64,000 nt of DNA from Amoebophrya sp. A120 (lineage: Eukaryota; Sar; Dinophyceae; Syndiniales; Amoebophryaceae): positions 11,268,793-11,332,792 of the forward strand of contig CAJINV010000003.1 in assembly GCA_905178155.1 (NCBI GenBank), given 5' to 3'. A program made the position numbers and the translations under genes. Numbering within the stretch: the first letter of the stretch is position 1; each line of letters starts with the position of its first letter. The notes below the pieces were generated by a model, which was not told where the DNA came from, searched no databases, and worked only from the letters and a program-made list of their open reading frames with translations. Positions 31,874 through 41,915 of this stretch are shown here, piece after piece.

Positions 31874-34399
31874 ATGGCGACGTCGCGAGGAGCCGTAGCA
31901 CCAGGCCCAGAGGAGCTGGGCCACCTGTTTTGCACGGGTGGAGGACTACAGGTGGCGGGCGCGCCGGGGGCAGCTCTTCATATTACCATGAAAATGAGTC
32001 TCCCCTCCCCATACCCAAGCGGAGACCTCTTGTGTACAGGAACTTTAGTACGATTTACGATCACAAATCACCTTGCCATGCTAGAACGATGAAAGTAGAG
32101 CCTGTAGTGCTCGCTCGTGATCCTGTGGGAAATAAAAAACCCTGCGCTTTCAGCATGACAGGCAGCAACTGGAAGCGGTAAACGGCATGACGAATTTCCT
32201 GCATAACGAGGCCTCAACTTCGACGTCTCTTGGTCTTCTAGCAAAACAGCAGGAGGGCTGATTTGTGTTGTGGTCACAAATCTCCATTACTTTTCGATAT
32301 GGGGAGGGCGATCGTTCCTCTCAATAGAGCACGTTCCCAAATTCGTAATCGCGCTAGATGTATCAAATGCAAAAATGTCTGGGTCTGGAAGACTGCTGGA
32401 CTTGTCATGCAGGTTTTCCATGGCCCATCTGATCTGCAATGGAGGACCTAGCATGACAGATTCCGCGAGATTCCTATCATGCCCATCCTGCACGAGAAAC
32501 TGCCTCCCAACTTGATCAAAAGTGGACAGCATTCATGGTAATCATGCAACACAGTTTTTTGTATGCTTCAGATTTAGCATGACAAGTTGCAGAGTTCCAG
32601 ACCCAGACATATTTGCAGTTGAGAAGATGTGGGATCCATGATGCACAAGATGGCCGTTGTCGTCCAGATATGCATTACAGATATCGAAATCGCTCTGGGT
32701 CTGGAAGGATGTAATAAACTTGTGATGCGGAAGATTCTGGAACAGAGAATGAAAAATGCTCTGTCAGTGTCGTATAGTGGTCAGCAACAGAAGTGCTATT
32801 TTTGTCTCCAGGAGTAGACGCCATTTCTCGTGCAAACTGCGTCTGGACCTGGCGAGTCTTCCGCAGAATGTGTCGTGCCCAGCGTGGTGCACTCGCGCCC
32901 TTTATTCTTGCAGGTGCAGAAATAGAAACTGCATGACAAGTATCTGCTTTGTTCTTCCAGGCCACTCAGACATGTTTGCAATGCATACCAGGCGGACCCC
33001 GTCGCCGAAGTGATTTTCGAGAAGGAGCAGCTGCTCTGCTGGGACCAGGGAATGAACTGGTTCCAAAAGCTATCATGTGTGAAAATGTCTCCATCACACA
33101 GAGTCAAGATGGCGACTTTGCTACACAAATCAACAGAGTACTAGACGTCCTCTGAACAACAGAAGCAGATCCATCTTCCAAAAGAACTGGGCAAAAACCT
33201 GTATACACACATCAACAAGTTTTGGCTGTTGCGCGTGACAAGTTAGCTCGGAGTCGCAGCGTAGTTCTGTTTCAGGTAGTGAAAACGCATCACAAATCGA
33301 CTGCCTTACCCTGATTCTTGGGGCTACGGGTGAGAAATACGAAATTATTTTTACTCTTTTCTAGGCATGCAGACTTGCATGACAACTGACTCTGGGGTGA
33401 GGACTTTTTTACTCAGAAAAAAAGCGATCATATTACAGGAAAATAGTATTACAGTTGCACATTTTTTTGTTGGAATTTCAGCATCAAAAAGTTGCTCACA
33501 TGGCAAAGAAAGCCTATACATAGTGCGCAGATGACTATAAGGGAAAACACAACTAAAATGACGCTGGCATGCATTTCCTGCATGACAGAGGTTGTCCCTG
33601 TCTGTCTTGCTTGTCTTGCATCAGAATGATGTGTAACTGTAACAATTTTCTCGCGATAGATCAAAGCTGTCCCAGAACGTGATGGAAAAGAGCGCGGCCC
33701 TTATCAACTCGCTCACCGCGGAGTATGCATTGCAAAAGTTTCTGGGTCTGGAAGGTTGTGACGCTGACTGGTGAACCTCGGGGACGCCAGCAATGACGGC
33801 GCAGCAACATGGCAAATTTCTGAGTTCCTACGTGTTGTGGTCTATCCAGCACGACAAACACAAACTGCGTTTTTGCATCAGAAAGAGAAAGCTGTGCGTG
33901 TGCTGTGGGCTTTTGGGTAACGTGCATGACAGACTTTGGACGTATGCTAGAGAAGAAATTAGCACCAACCCACATCGTGTTAAGAGGAGGCTTCTTTGTC
34001 ATCGCCAATGATTGCACCCTCTTGCTATTGCTGGGGTTCACTGTCTCCGGGCAGTTGGGCGGTTCCTCCCTACAAACACAGAAACGGCCATCGTCGGGGT
34101 CCCGGGTACATTTTGCACACCATGTACCTGGAGGGCGCAAGCCTCATTCTCATACCATACCATACCATGCTAGCCAAGCAAGACAAACTTGGAATTTTAT
34201 TCCAGACCCAGACTACATATTTGCAATGCATACGGAGGGTATGGACATGATTTCCCGTTATGTCCTACGAAATCAAAGAAAAACGAGATACGCAGGGCCA
34301 GAACCAGGAGTCATCCGCAGTCGAGCGGTCAGGGTCGGCGATGAACAACCATCAGAGCGACAGCATTCATCTTTTTACGAGGTACTTCCTTATAATTAA
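31874..34399 (+). CDS. Multi-exon gene A, split by introners (unknown)
   Basis: Exons: 31,874-~31,975 (tentative, starts MATSRGAVAPGPEELGHL), ~32,327-32,360, 32,630-32,667, 32,992-33,071, 33,669-33,723 and 34,238-34,399 (TAA). From 32,327 on, every join removes one element plus one TSD copy and stays in one frame: IEHVPKFVIALDV, GSMMHKMAVVVQ, ADPVAEVIFEKEQLLCWDQG, SQNVMEKSAALINSLTAE, then a basic tail. The first join (a family with CCCCTCCCCAT ends) is not proven. The last exon could instead splice on (GAG^GTACTT at 34,382) into gene B. About 150-170 residues; soluble-looking, mixed helix/strand, no family recognised. The chain of precise joins is the best evidence for introner splicing in this window. 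Confidence 0.7.
32361..32624. mobile_element. Introner, 264 bp (TSD AGATG)
   Basis: Left arm TATCAAATGCAAAAATGTC then TGGGTCTGG; right arm CCAGACCCAGACATATTTGC. AGATG at 32,356-32,360 and 32,625-32,629. The GT-AG choice gives a stop within five codons, while removal at the TSD keeps the frame, so the intron ends are non-canonical (for example AG^AT...AG^AT). Confidence 0.85.
32668..32987. mobile_element. Introner, 320 bp (TSD CCAG)
   Basis: The left end contains TATGCATTACAG, the right end GTTTGCAATGCATA. CCAG at 32,664-32,667 and 32,988-32,991. There is no GT at the left boundary; an AT...AG intron (CCAG^ATATGC...CCAG^GCGG) joins gene A exons precisely. Confidence 0.85.
33072..33662. mobile_element. 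Introner, 591 bp (TSD AAAGCT)
   Basis: AAAGCT at 33,066-33,071 and 33,663-33,668. The TIRs are weak (ATCATGTGTGAAAAT versus the inverted end of the right side), but removal joins TTC CAA AAG CTG TCC in frame. Within it a segment resembling 51,760-51,830 (CAACAAG.TTTTG.CTGT) suggests nested or shared introner sequence. Confidence 0.7.
33724..34232. mobile_element. Introner, 509 bp (TSD CGGAG)
   Basis: Left arm TATGCATTGCAAAAGTTTC then TGGGTCTGG; right arm CCAGACCCAGACTACATATT then TGCAATGCATA. CGGAG at 33,719-33,723 and 34,233-34,237. Removal at the TSD continues gene A; a GT-AG reading would end the protein four codons later. Confidence 0.8.
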
Positions 34400-34683
34400 T
34401 GGATGGGCTGGCCACAATGTTTTTTTTTCATCTAAGATGAGAATACCAAGCCACTATGAATATCCTGTCCTCTGCGCTTTTTGTTGTCTCGTGATTTTCT
34501 GGAACGTTTTGAAAAAGCAGCAACATTGCATCTCCAGCGTTCGCTTTATGATTATTTTCTGTTGGAGACTGACGAGGAGGCTGTGATGTTAGTATTTCTT
34601 TATTAAAATTAAAAGTCTAATATCACTTTTATCGTCAATGCACCTACTCAAATTATGTGAAGATTGAAAACAAATGAGTCGAG

Positions 34684-35943
34684 CGAAATATAAAACAATG
34701 CCAAACTGAACCTTCCCGAATCTATCGAGCCAGAAAAATTTCGCAGGTGCATGTAATAGCCCGCGGCACAAGTGTATTCCGGAAGTGCGCCCCCGAAAGC
34801 GTAGAATATCCACCGCAAAAGTATCGAACTCGTACCAATGAATCACAATCATTTTTCGCATCACGGCCAATACAACGAGGACACGCGTTCACTTTATAAT
34901 TAGCTGCGTCCTCAGCGTTGAAAGAAGAAACCTGCAAACAATATCGTTGATACGAGAGCGATATTTGGGCAGTTCATATGGAAGCTTACAAGATGATATT
35001 GAGGGACCGGGCTGGCGTTGTGGATTTTGAAGTGTTGGACCAACTGTCCGAAGCACGCGCGTATGCACTGCAAATATCAAGACTGAGTCCGGAGCGGGAG
35101 GTAGATAAAGGGCAACTTGTGATGAAGAAGATCCCGACTCCTGTCGAGGAGGATCGACGCGAAATAAATCTGACGTCTTGCTTAACTTTAGCTTACTATC
35201 CTTCCTCTCGAGTTTGTCAAAATAATAAAAATTAATGCGCAAGTTCAGCCGCGCACGGATTTCGTCGGTAGAGCAACTATTTTGCGCGATGATCGTATCG
35301 AGGATTTACATCCAAGACTCCTGTCGAGCAGGATCGACGCGAAAATGTATCATGACCGAGCACGTTGTAAATCGCCCTGCTGCTTATGGCCTCTGTCCAC
35401 AAGATGGGGCAGGTTTAGGCCGTGCATGAAGAAGACGGAGGAGCAGTCGCCAGACCTGGTTTGCTCTCCTGGTGCGGTCTGTAGTTTTTACTACAGGCAC
35501 GTGCCACCTGGGGAATTCAAAATTTGCATGACAAATACATAGTATCCGCTGACGCCTTCCAACATGACCAGTGAAAATGTCGGCACACTTCCGAAGGCGG
35601 ACCGAACATATTTGCAATGGATAGCGAAGGCCAGCGCGCGCTCTTCGTGCAGCATGTCGAGTACCGCGACCCGTTGCCGCCCGCTGTGCTCGATGTTGGT
35701 GGACACAGCACACAGTTTTCAAATCGCTACCTCCAGAGTCACTTGTACCAGGGCGGAAGTTGGGAGGTAAGAATATGTCTACACAAATTTTTATAGGTAG
35801 AAACAAAGCAGCTTGGTTACAGTGAAGATACACTCGGAATTCAGCTTTTGATTTTGCAGACCCGTGCATCGCGTCGACGTCCTTTTTATTGTGCTAGGTG
35901 CTTGCTCTTCTGGTTCTGCGAGACGGACTCTGCCGATTTCTGA
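34684..35943 (+). CDS. Multi-exon gene B, mixed intron types (unknown)
   Basis: Exons 34,684-34,806, 34,984-35,060, 35,625-35,766 and 35,860-35,943 (TGA). Introns: a short introner with TSD-like TAGAA/TGGAA; an introner whose GT-AG ends (GT at 35,061, AG at 35,624) fit the frame exactly; and a small canonical intron (GTAAGA...TTTTGCAG). About 141 residues from the first visible codon: RKISQVHVIARGTSVFRKC, DRAGVVDFEVLDQLSEARA, EGQRALFVQHVEYRDPLP, PAVLDVGGHSTQFSNRYLQ. The start is not seen; a GT-AG intron from gene A (34,382 to 34,683) would link A and B into one gene. The ATG at 34,978 lies at the edge of an insertion and is probably not a start. Compact soluble domain, family not recognised. 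Confidence 0.7.
34807..34978. mobile_element. Introner, 172 bp (imperfect TSD TAGAA/TGGAA)
   Basis: Ends related to the 1.65-kb element at 10 kb: CCGCAAAAGTATCGAACTCG on the left and GATACGAGAGCGATATTTG on the right. Removal joins AGC GTA GAA to GCT TAC AAG in frame in gene B. It is a short member of that family. Confidence 0.75.
35061..35624. mobile_element. Introner with GT-AG ends, 564 bp
   Basis: Left GTATGCACTGCAAATATC, right ACATATTTGCAATGGATAG. Unlike most neighbours, the frame is kept only if GT (35,061) and AG (35,623-35,624) are used. The flanks share just GCG. It shows that some members have acquired canonical splice sites. Confidence 0.75.
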
Positions 35944-36073
35944 GTACAGGGCGAATAATAAATTTTATGAAAAGCTAATCTGCATGGGAAGTCCAAGTGC
36001 AAGTTCAAAAACAAGCTAGCCGGAATATATAATATCGAATCAATCCGCGTTTTCTGGTCCTCTTCTCCGTAAC

Positions 36074-36701
36074 ATGAGTATAAAGACACGAAAATTTTTG
36101 GAAGACTGGTTCTTGAAGACAAAATTTCTACAGGCCTTCCAAGCGCTTATGGGTATCGTGATGTCGGATTCTTGGATGCAGGCCCCGGGAAAACTGGCGG
36201 CGATGGATCCCAACCCCGTTTCAAGGGACCAGGCGGAAAACCTTATCGCAAAGCTCACCCAGGATTTTCTGAAGAACAAGCCACAATTTCCGCCTCTCGA
36301 CGGGGAAACGCAAGTATCAAATGCAAAAATGTCTGGGTCTGGAAACTTGTGATGCTGGGTGGCGTCTCACGATGAGGCCACAAGTGCTGGCTTAGCATGA
36401 CAAGTTTCTGAGCTCTGTAGGTGTTGCCTATTCTGCATGACAAACTGCGTTTCCGCATCCGAAACAGCCTAGGGCCAAGACGACGCCGTGAGGACGACCA
36501 CAGGGGGCCCGTCTCAATGATGATGATCACAGTAAAACGGAGCTCTTGGGTGACGTGCATGACAGATTTAAAGAGTCATGCCAGACAAGCATGACAAACC
36601 TGCATTCTTCCAGACCCAGACATTTTTACATTTGATAGCAAGCGATCGAAGACAACCACGTAAGAATTAGTAGAATTGTGAGTGAATTAGCTACTGCATG
36701 A
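36074..36701 (+). CDS. Gene C, two exons (unknown), 99 aa
   Basis: Exon 1 is 36,074-36,314 (ATG good; starts MSIKTRKFLEDWFLKT), exon 2 is 36,643-36,701 ending TGA. Removing the introner plus GCAAG joins ACG CAA GCG ATC; a GT-AG choice would also keep frame, adding one Gln. Exon 1 is a helical domain (FLQAFQALMGIVMSDSWMQA; DQAENLIAKLTQDFLKNKP). In exon 2 the motif CAC^GTAAGA is a good donor, so the gene may continue beyond the TGA, perhaps into 36,709-36,924. Family unknown. Confidence 0.65.
36315..36637. mobile_element. Introner, 323 bp (TSD GCAAG)
   Basis: Perfect 9-bp outer ends TATCAAATG / CATTTGATA, then GTCTGGGTCTGG / CCAGACCCAGAC. GCAAG at 36,310-36,314 and 36,638-36,642. Because the TSD begins and ends with G, GT-AG ends arise at the junctions automatically, a route by which an inserted element becomes spliceable. 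Confidence 0.9.
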
Positions 36702-36708
36702 TGAAAAA

Positions 36709-36924
36709 ATGCGTGAGCATGCTGACGCTGTTATGCGTTTGGCGCGTCGCGGTTGCTGGCTACTCTTCCTGCTAAGCCGCAGCCTGAGACGCAGTTTTCT
36801 TGTCATATCAAGGCCGCAGCCGCGCAAGAATGTTGAAAATTTGCTTCTTGTTGTTCCACTTACTTCTTACTTCGTATTCTTCTACTTCATCCGATTCGGC
36901 ATGCGCATGATTGAAGTTGCTTAG
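36709..36924 (+). CDS. Small hydrophobic ORF (unknown), 71 aa
   Basis: ATG 36,709 to TAG 36,922. Basic N-terminal half with a hydrophobic patch (GCWLLFLLS) and a strongly hydrophobic segment near residues 45-62 (NLLLVVPLTSYFVFFYFIRF). It could be a small membrane protein, or a later exon of gene C after GTAAGA. Confidence 0.35.
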   Translation: MREHADAVMRLARRGCWLLFLLSRSLRRSFLVISRPQPRKNVENLLLVVPLTSYFVFFYFIRFGMRMIEVA

Positions 36925-37124
36925 ATTTAATGCCAAAGTGGTCTAGTCGAAATGCTGTCTAAAATTCCTTTTATTTTGAATTTATTTCAAATAAGAAACT
37001 ACCCAGGCTCTGACGCGTTCCGACCTTGTTGTGGGCATCACACCGATGAACAGCATTTTTCATTTTGCGTCGATCCGTATCCGCCGAGAGAAAACAAAGA
37101 CTGAGTCCTCCTTCCGACTTTGCC

Positions 37125-37361
37125 ATGCGGAACAAAGATTGGTTGAGACGACCAAGCACGAAAGAGTATATAAGAGAGCAGGAAAGAGACAATCAATCTT
37201 TGCATGCAGGTGAAAATGGAGTAATATCTTTCGTCACTGCATCAAGGGTTGCCAGTGCTCCCGCTTGTGCTTCACCAAAGTCCGTGGTCACGATGAACGT
37301 ACAAGTGTCGCTGTTCCTAGTGGAATCACGGCAACCTCCAGACCTGGTAGCGATAAAGTAA
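37125..37361 (+). CDS. ORF, 78 aa (unknown)
   Basis: ATG 37,125 to TAA 37,359. Begins MRNKDWLRRPSTKEYIREQE, then a neutral segment (GVISFVTASRVASAP) and NVQVSLFLVESRQPPDL. The frame is open for another 20 codons upstream. No family recognised; the opposite strand is also open, so confidence is moderate. Confidence 0.4.
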   Translation: MRNKDWLRRPSTKEYIREQERDNQSLHAGENGVISFVTASRVASAPACASPKSVVTMNVQVSLFLVESRQPPDLVAIK

Positions 37362-37726
37362 TCGACTCGTAGAGTAGCCTGTAGCTGTTTTTATATCGGA
37401 TACGTAAATTATATAAATTATTTCTGCACTCGATTCCCCGACCCCCGACCCCCCTTTGCATCTTTCAAAAAAAACGAAGGGCGCGACGGCCACTCCGCTC
37501 GAGAGAAGAACAGCCAGCGCAGCAAAATGCGGAAACTCCTAGCGCGGCCCAGAAGGTTCGGCGGATTCAACAAGGGGCCTGGGGAGGTGGTTCGTTCCTT
37601 TTTTTTCTCCATGATCCTCCATGTCCGATAGTATAAAGTTATTCAGTTTTATCGAAAAAAGCCCTGAGAATATGACTGAACGCCTGGTGCCCTGCGATAG
37701 TGGGCGAGAAGCAAGCGGCAGAATGA

Positions 37727-38268
37727 AACGCAGTGACTTTGCTATTAGATAGAAATGTAGCGACCACACTCTCACGGATGCAGGGGACTCGATTTTCTTT
37801 TGGGATTCTTTTCCTGGACCGCAAGGATGGAATTACAGCGGACGATCTATATGCATTGCAAGTATGGCTGGAAGGTTGCAACTTGTGAAGCTGACTCCGG
37901 CTTTCGAAAAAATCTGTATCGCATAACCAGCACTAAAAGTTCAGCTCCAGCTCGTGCTACCCGGAGAGGGCATTTCTCACGAGGGATAATTAAGCATCAA
38001 GATGAAGCTCGGTAAAACTCTGTGATGCTAGGGCATATATCAGAGACATGGGTTATATCATTGGTCATGCAAAAGGTGTATGACAGACAAACGTTGCACT
38101 TATCCAGACATAAAAATATTTGCAGTGGATAACCTATATGAAGGCTTGATGACCAAAGTGGTTGGCCACGATAGCAAGTATTGTTTTTCTTTTCGATTTG
38201 TTGCCTTCACCCTTACACGAACTACGCTAGATTACATTACAGTTGACGTGGCCCTAAAGAAAAACTGA
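37727..38268 (+). CDS. Gene F, two exons (unknown)
   Basis: Exon 1 is open from 37,727 to 37,853 (RNVATTLSRMQGTRFSFGIL, then FLDRKDGITADDL). Exon 2 is 38,141-38,268 ending TGA (YEGLMTKVVGHDSKYCFSF). The intervening 287 bp are flanked by a 7-bp direct repeat, CTATATG, and their removal is in frame. DRKDGITADDL resembles an EF-hand loop but lacks a residue between Gly and Ile, so I do not claim calcium binding. The start is upstream or at Met 37,781. Confidence 0.6.
37854..38140. mobile_element. Introner, 287 bp incl. repeat (CTATATG)
   Basis: CTATATG at 37,847-37,853 and 38,134-38,140. The left end reads CATTGCAAGTATGGCTGG and the right end CCAGACATAAAAATATTTGC, a degenerate form of the usual arms. 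Removal with one repeat restores gene F. Confidence 0.75.
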
Positions 38269-38639
38269 GGACGCACTTTAGTGCAATTTCTTGATGTATC
38301 CAGAGGCTGTTATGAATGCTTTTCAATGCGCATGGCCAGACACGACAGACCACACTTCTGACTTAGTGATATTTCAGAACAAGAATATGCCCGACAACAA
38401 TCTCAATTGACTAGCAAATAGCCAAAAAATGATGAGATTATAAAAACACCTAATCGAGCACTCACAGTGGTCTTTCTTTTTCGTAAAAATATGCCATGAA
38501 GAATGATCGAGCATCCGCGTCCGCGACATCATGAATGTTATAGAAGAATACGTAGAGACGATTGATACCCAAAAAGTCACGGCGAAGTAGTGCTTGCACC
38601 AGTCAAGATCCAATATCTTTTTTTTTGGGACCGAACAAC

Positions 38640-40033
38640 GTTATCAAATACAATAGATACCTTGCGTCTCAGCTGGGTTTTGACGTTGTGGAGAAGCCCA
38701 GTCCAACGGTCAGCCACTACGTTTGGCAAAAGGAAAAGTGCGTCGCTCGTCCCAAAGATTGAATAATTAAAATAGTTTTGCATGTTTAGATTAAGGATAC
38801 TGCTTCCCTACTTTTCCTAACCATACGACTTGTCGACCCCTCCATCAGGAGTGTTGCCAAAATTTGTTTTCAAGTACGACTGAAGCCTGAGTGTGAGCAC
38901 CCGAAGCGCTTTTGCTATCCATTGCAAATATGTCAGGGTCTGGAAGAGTTCCAACTTGTGATGCAGCTAAGTGTAAATCTACTCAGGGCTAAAAAATCTC
39001 AAGGACACAGAAATCTGTACTGCATGCGTTCCAAAACTTGGCCATTTCATGATCATGGCGCACAGCGACGCACTTTCTCATGCGGGATAGGTTCATACTA
39101 AGAATCCTTCGCAAAATGAAAATCTGTGATGTTTTGCGTGAATTCCAGCTTATCAGCCTATCTGCTCCTCGAGAATATGCATGCATGCATGACAAAAAAC
39201 CGCAGTCTTCCAGACCACGCAGACATGTTTGCATTCAATATTTGCACTCGCATAGCCAAATAGCGCTGCTGATCGCGCTGATGCGTGCTTGGGAAATCAA
39301 GGAAGTGAAATGGGACGTGGTGAATGGTATCCTGTGCAAAATACACATCGTTCTCGTATTGCAATCCAGTTCTTGTATGACAGATCTATTTGTATTATCT
39401 TCTTCCTTTACATGAATGTTGTGCATGAAAAATGTCATTTGACATGACCCTAGATCTCCTGCGTCCGAAGCTGCTTGCGGCGACGGTGCAAAGGTTTTTG
39501 ATGTGGTGCAGTCAGGTACGCATGACAAATGCCATTTGATTTCTTTTCGTACAAAAATATCAATACGAAGATGAACCTATTGCAATTCTTTTGAGAAATA
39601 CGAAGATCGTGCTTTTGCGATGTATAAAGGGATACGCATTGCAAATTCTCCGTCTAGGAGGTCAGAGAAGTTGTAGTTCGAGCGTAAGTCTCACGAAGAA
39701 GATACGTCTTGTAAATAGTGAACTTGCTTCTGATGTAGATCTTCAATGTGCATTACCTGGCAAGGCATTTTTTCATGAGATGCGACTTGTTGCACGATGT
39801 GCATTTGCGCACACGTCGACCTTTTGTTTTTGCAGTACTAGAGGGTGAATCTTCACAAATCTCTGCGCCGTCGTGCCAGAGTCTGACCCAGGCTGGTGGA
39901 ATACGCATTGGATAATTGGTTGGGCCCGGGTATTGCAGAGATTTTTTTACTCGGGAACGCAAAGAGCGACGACGATCATATCAACGATGCAAATATGATG
40001 TCGGCCCACTCTGAAAGATTCGCGATGATGTAA
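38640..40033 (+). CDS. Multi-exon gene H (unknown)
   Basis: A run of exons on one strand: ~38,640-38,762 (YLASQLGFDVVEKPSPTVSH), 38,790-38,915 (TIRLVDPSIRSVAKICFQVR), 39,246-39,327 (QIALLIALMRAWEIKEVKWD), 39,444-39,641 (TLDLLRPKLLAATVQRFLMW ... DEPIAILLRNTKIVLL) and 39,911-40,033 ending TAA (GPGIAEIFLLGNAKSDDDH). The last join, across a 9-bp direct repeat TACGCATTG, is exact. The 39,444-39,641 exon holds one in-frame TGA at 39,537, which a small intron starting at CAG^GTACGC could remove. The join at 38,915/39,246 is off by one base if the TSD TTTGC is excised, so a boundary there is wrong. At least 180 residues, helical, no family recognised. Confidence 0.55.
38916..39240. mobile_element. 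Introner, 325 bp (TSD TTTGC)
   Basis: Left TATCCATTGCAAATATGTCA then GGGTCTGG; right CCAGACCACGCAGACATGTT. TTTGC at 38,911-38,915 and 39,241-39,245. Exact removal leads to a TAG eight codons on; a one-base shift would enter a longer protein-like frame, so splice ends are unresolved. Confidence 0.75.
39642..39910. mobile_element. Introner bounded by 9-bp repeat TACGCATTG
   Basis: TACGCATTG at 39,633-39,641 and 39,902-39,910. The inner left arm is CAAATTCTCCGTCTAGGAGG, degenerate. Excision of 269 bp joins AAG GGA TAC GCA TTG to GAT AAT TGG in frame and the protein continues for 40 residues. Confidence 0.75.
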
Positions 40034-40072
40034 CGCCCCCAACTACTTCGGTCGCAAGAGTCGAGAAAATTC

Positions 40073-40612
40073 ATGCAACACTGCAATTTTCTGTTTCTTT
40101 GCCTGCCAGCAACGAGATACTCTTTATCTTCTATGAGCTTCATGGAAGAACACATCATGAGTACTAGCGCTAGTCCCTCAGGAGCTTGCTATGTCTATGT
40201 GCGGCGCTCCGCTTTGGCCGTTGTCTCCTATAATTCGAGCTACGCACTGGGAAATTTCTTAGGTTTTTTTTTGTACAAATTGCCTGGCAAACTCTGTCAA
40301 ATTACCTGGCAAACTCTTCAAATCGTCCTGATTTTGCATGCGCCTGCGATTTGTCATGCGTACTTGCGTGCTGCCAATTTGATGCGATTGCGCTTGCAAT
40401 TATGCTTGTGCGCTGGACAAAAGCATCGGCGTCACGACTTTCCGGGGGCAGACATATTTGCAAATAATAGACCGACATGGGGTGGCGTTTCAGCGATTTT
40501 ATCCAATGCAAGTGCGATGTCTGGGTCTGGACGACATCAAGTTGAACTTATTTGGACATTGTCATACAGATTCAATTCTGCAACCACCAAGAAGTTCGGT
40601 CAAAATGCATAG
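40073..40612 (+). CDS. ORF with hydrophobic segments (unknown)
   Basis: ATG 40,073, 40 bp after the stop of gene H; TAG at 40,610. The first ~85 codons look like protein: a possible signal peptide (MQHCNFLFLCLP), then SFMEEHIMSTSASPSGACYV and a hydrophobic LGNFLGFFLYKLPG. From about 40,330 the frame runs through introner-like sequence, with a right end at about 40,455-40,472 and a new left end at 40,499. The C-terminal half is therefore probably intronic, with a small exon (DRHGVAFQRF) at about 40,470-40,498 in another frame. Confidence 0.35.
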   Translation: MQHCNFLFLCLPATRYSLSSMSFMEEHIMSTSASPSGACYVYVRRSALAVVSYNSSYALGNFLGFFLYKLPGKLCQITWQTLQIVLILHAPAICHAYLRAANLMRLRLQLCLCAGQKHRRHDFPGADIFANNRPTWGGVSAILSNASAMSGSGRHQVELIWTLSYRFNSATTKKFGQNA

Positions 40613-40801
40613 TAGTAGAGAGCGACTCAGTACCACCCCGTGAGGAGCCAAAGATCCGCTCCTGCCTTTTCTGCTGTGGTTCTCGCATGAGTGACTAATT
40701 TTTCATGCGATCCCGACGGAGCATGCCAGATGACAAACTTGCAGTTGATAGCTTCTCTGCCACGGATCCCGCCCCGGTGGATCGGTTATAAAAAGCGACA
40801 C

Positions 40802-41125
40802 AAGAATATAGCCTCCTCAGGTGTTACATTCTCAACTGTCACATAGCCAACACGCTCGCCATGCTGAACCTGCGTGGTCACCTTTGGAGGTTTGCATTGT
40901 TTCCTATTTTGATATAGCAAAATACGCAAGATGAACGTCGCATTTTTACCTACAAAGTTGAGATGCCTCAAGGAAATAGCATCGAGATCTGTCGTCAAAG
41001 ACTTGCAGTGCGAACGGCACAGGGGCGTTTCTCATTTTTTTCTCGCGGGTTTACCAAAAAAAATGAAAACGCTGTCTGGTATGCAACAGTTGAGAGTGTA
41101 ACAGCTGAGGAGGCCATAGACCCAA
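40802..41125. mobile_element. Introner-like element with 40-bp TIR
   Basis: The arms at 40,808-40,850 and 41,075-41,118 are inverted complements over about 40 bp (GCCTCCTCAGGTGTTACATT then CTCAACTGT). The ends differ from the other families, so this is a separate family. It gives rise to two short open frames with mirrored sequence (TVENVTPEEA, TVESVTAEEA), which are artefacts of the repeat. No TSD identified. Confidence 0.65.
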
Positions 41126-41915
41126 CGCCGACGCGGACCAATTTAGGATGAAAACAGACAAAATATAAGAGCGCTCGTCGTACGCATATGCTAACGTAAC
41201 CTTTCCAGATCTAATAGTACTAGAGAAACATGCTTTTAGGTACCTTGCTGATTTCTGTTTTACGCATAGCTTCCCGCAATAAACATAAAGGGTACGCATC
41301 ATATAACACAGCAACGACCGGTCTTAAGGTCGTTGTCGTGACATCGAAAAAATCCTCGGCCACGACAACTTATTGACGCACTGCCAAGAATCATTCAACA
41401 TGATCCAATTTTTCAACGCGGCTGATAGTCACCTGGTCTTGATGAACTAAGTAAACAAGTTGGTTTAATAGATACAGATGTTGCTTCATCTCGAGAATAA
41501 AGCAAACTTGATCGAAAAGCGCGGCGGCCGTTCTTCACTCACAGTGCTTGTTTTATTGTATATATATTGTCGAAACCCAGGAGGGGAGATAGAAGAGGAG
41601 ATGAAGAATCGAAGAAGGGCATTTTTGCAAAAAAAAAAAGAATGAATGCTTAGGGTAAAATAATATCAAAGCTCCCTGTAATCCTGAGTGAACTCTTCTT
41701 CCTGTAGATCTTCTATCATCAGTACTATAAATCAGAATCGAGCTTGCTGAATGTCTCCCGAATAATTTCAAGATCATGATCATCTGATCGTGCTAGCTTC
41801 TTCTTCCCCGACAAACTACTTGAAGAAGGCGCAGCCGAAGTACATGAAAAACAATTACGAATTGAACGAAGTGTAGTTTCCACCGTTCCTGACTACTTAC
41901 AAAGGAAGCGCAAAG

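Noticed and set aside
35384-35869. 161-codon minus-strand frame
   Set aside because: Shadow of gene B exon 2, which has far better protein character and splice-consistent borders.
37727-38268. EF-hand reading of DRKDGITADDL in gene F
   Set aside because: The loop is one or two residues short and lacks the usual D-x-D spacing, so calcium binding is not claimed.
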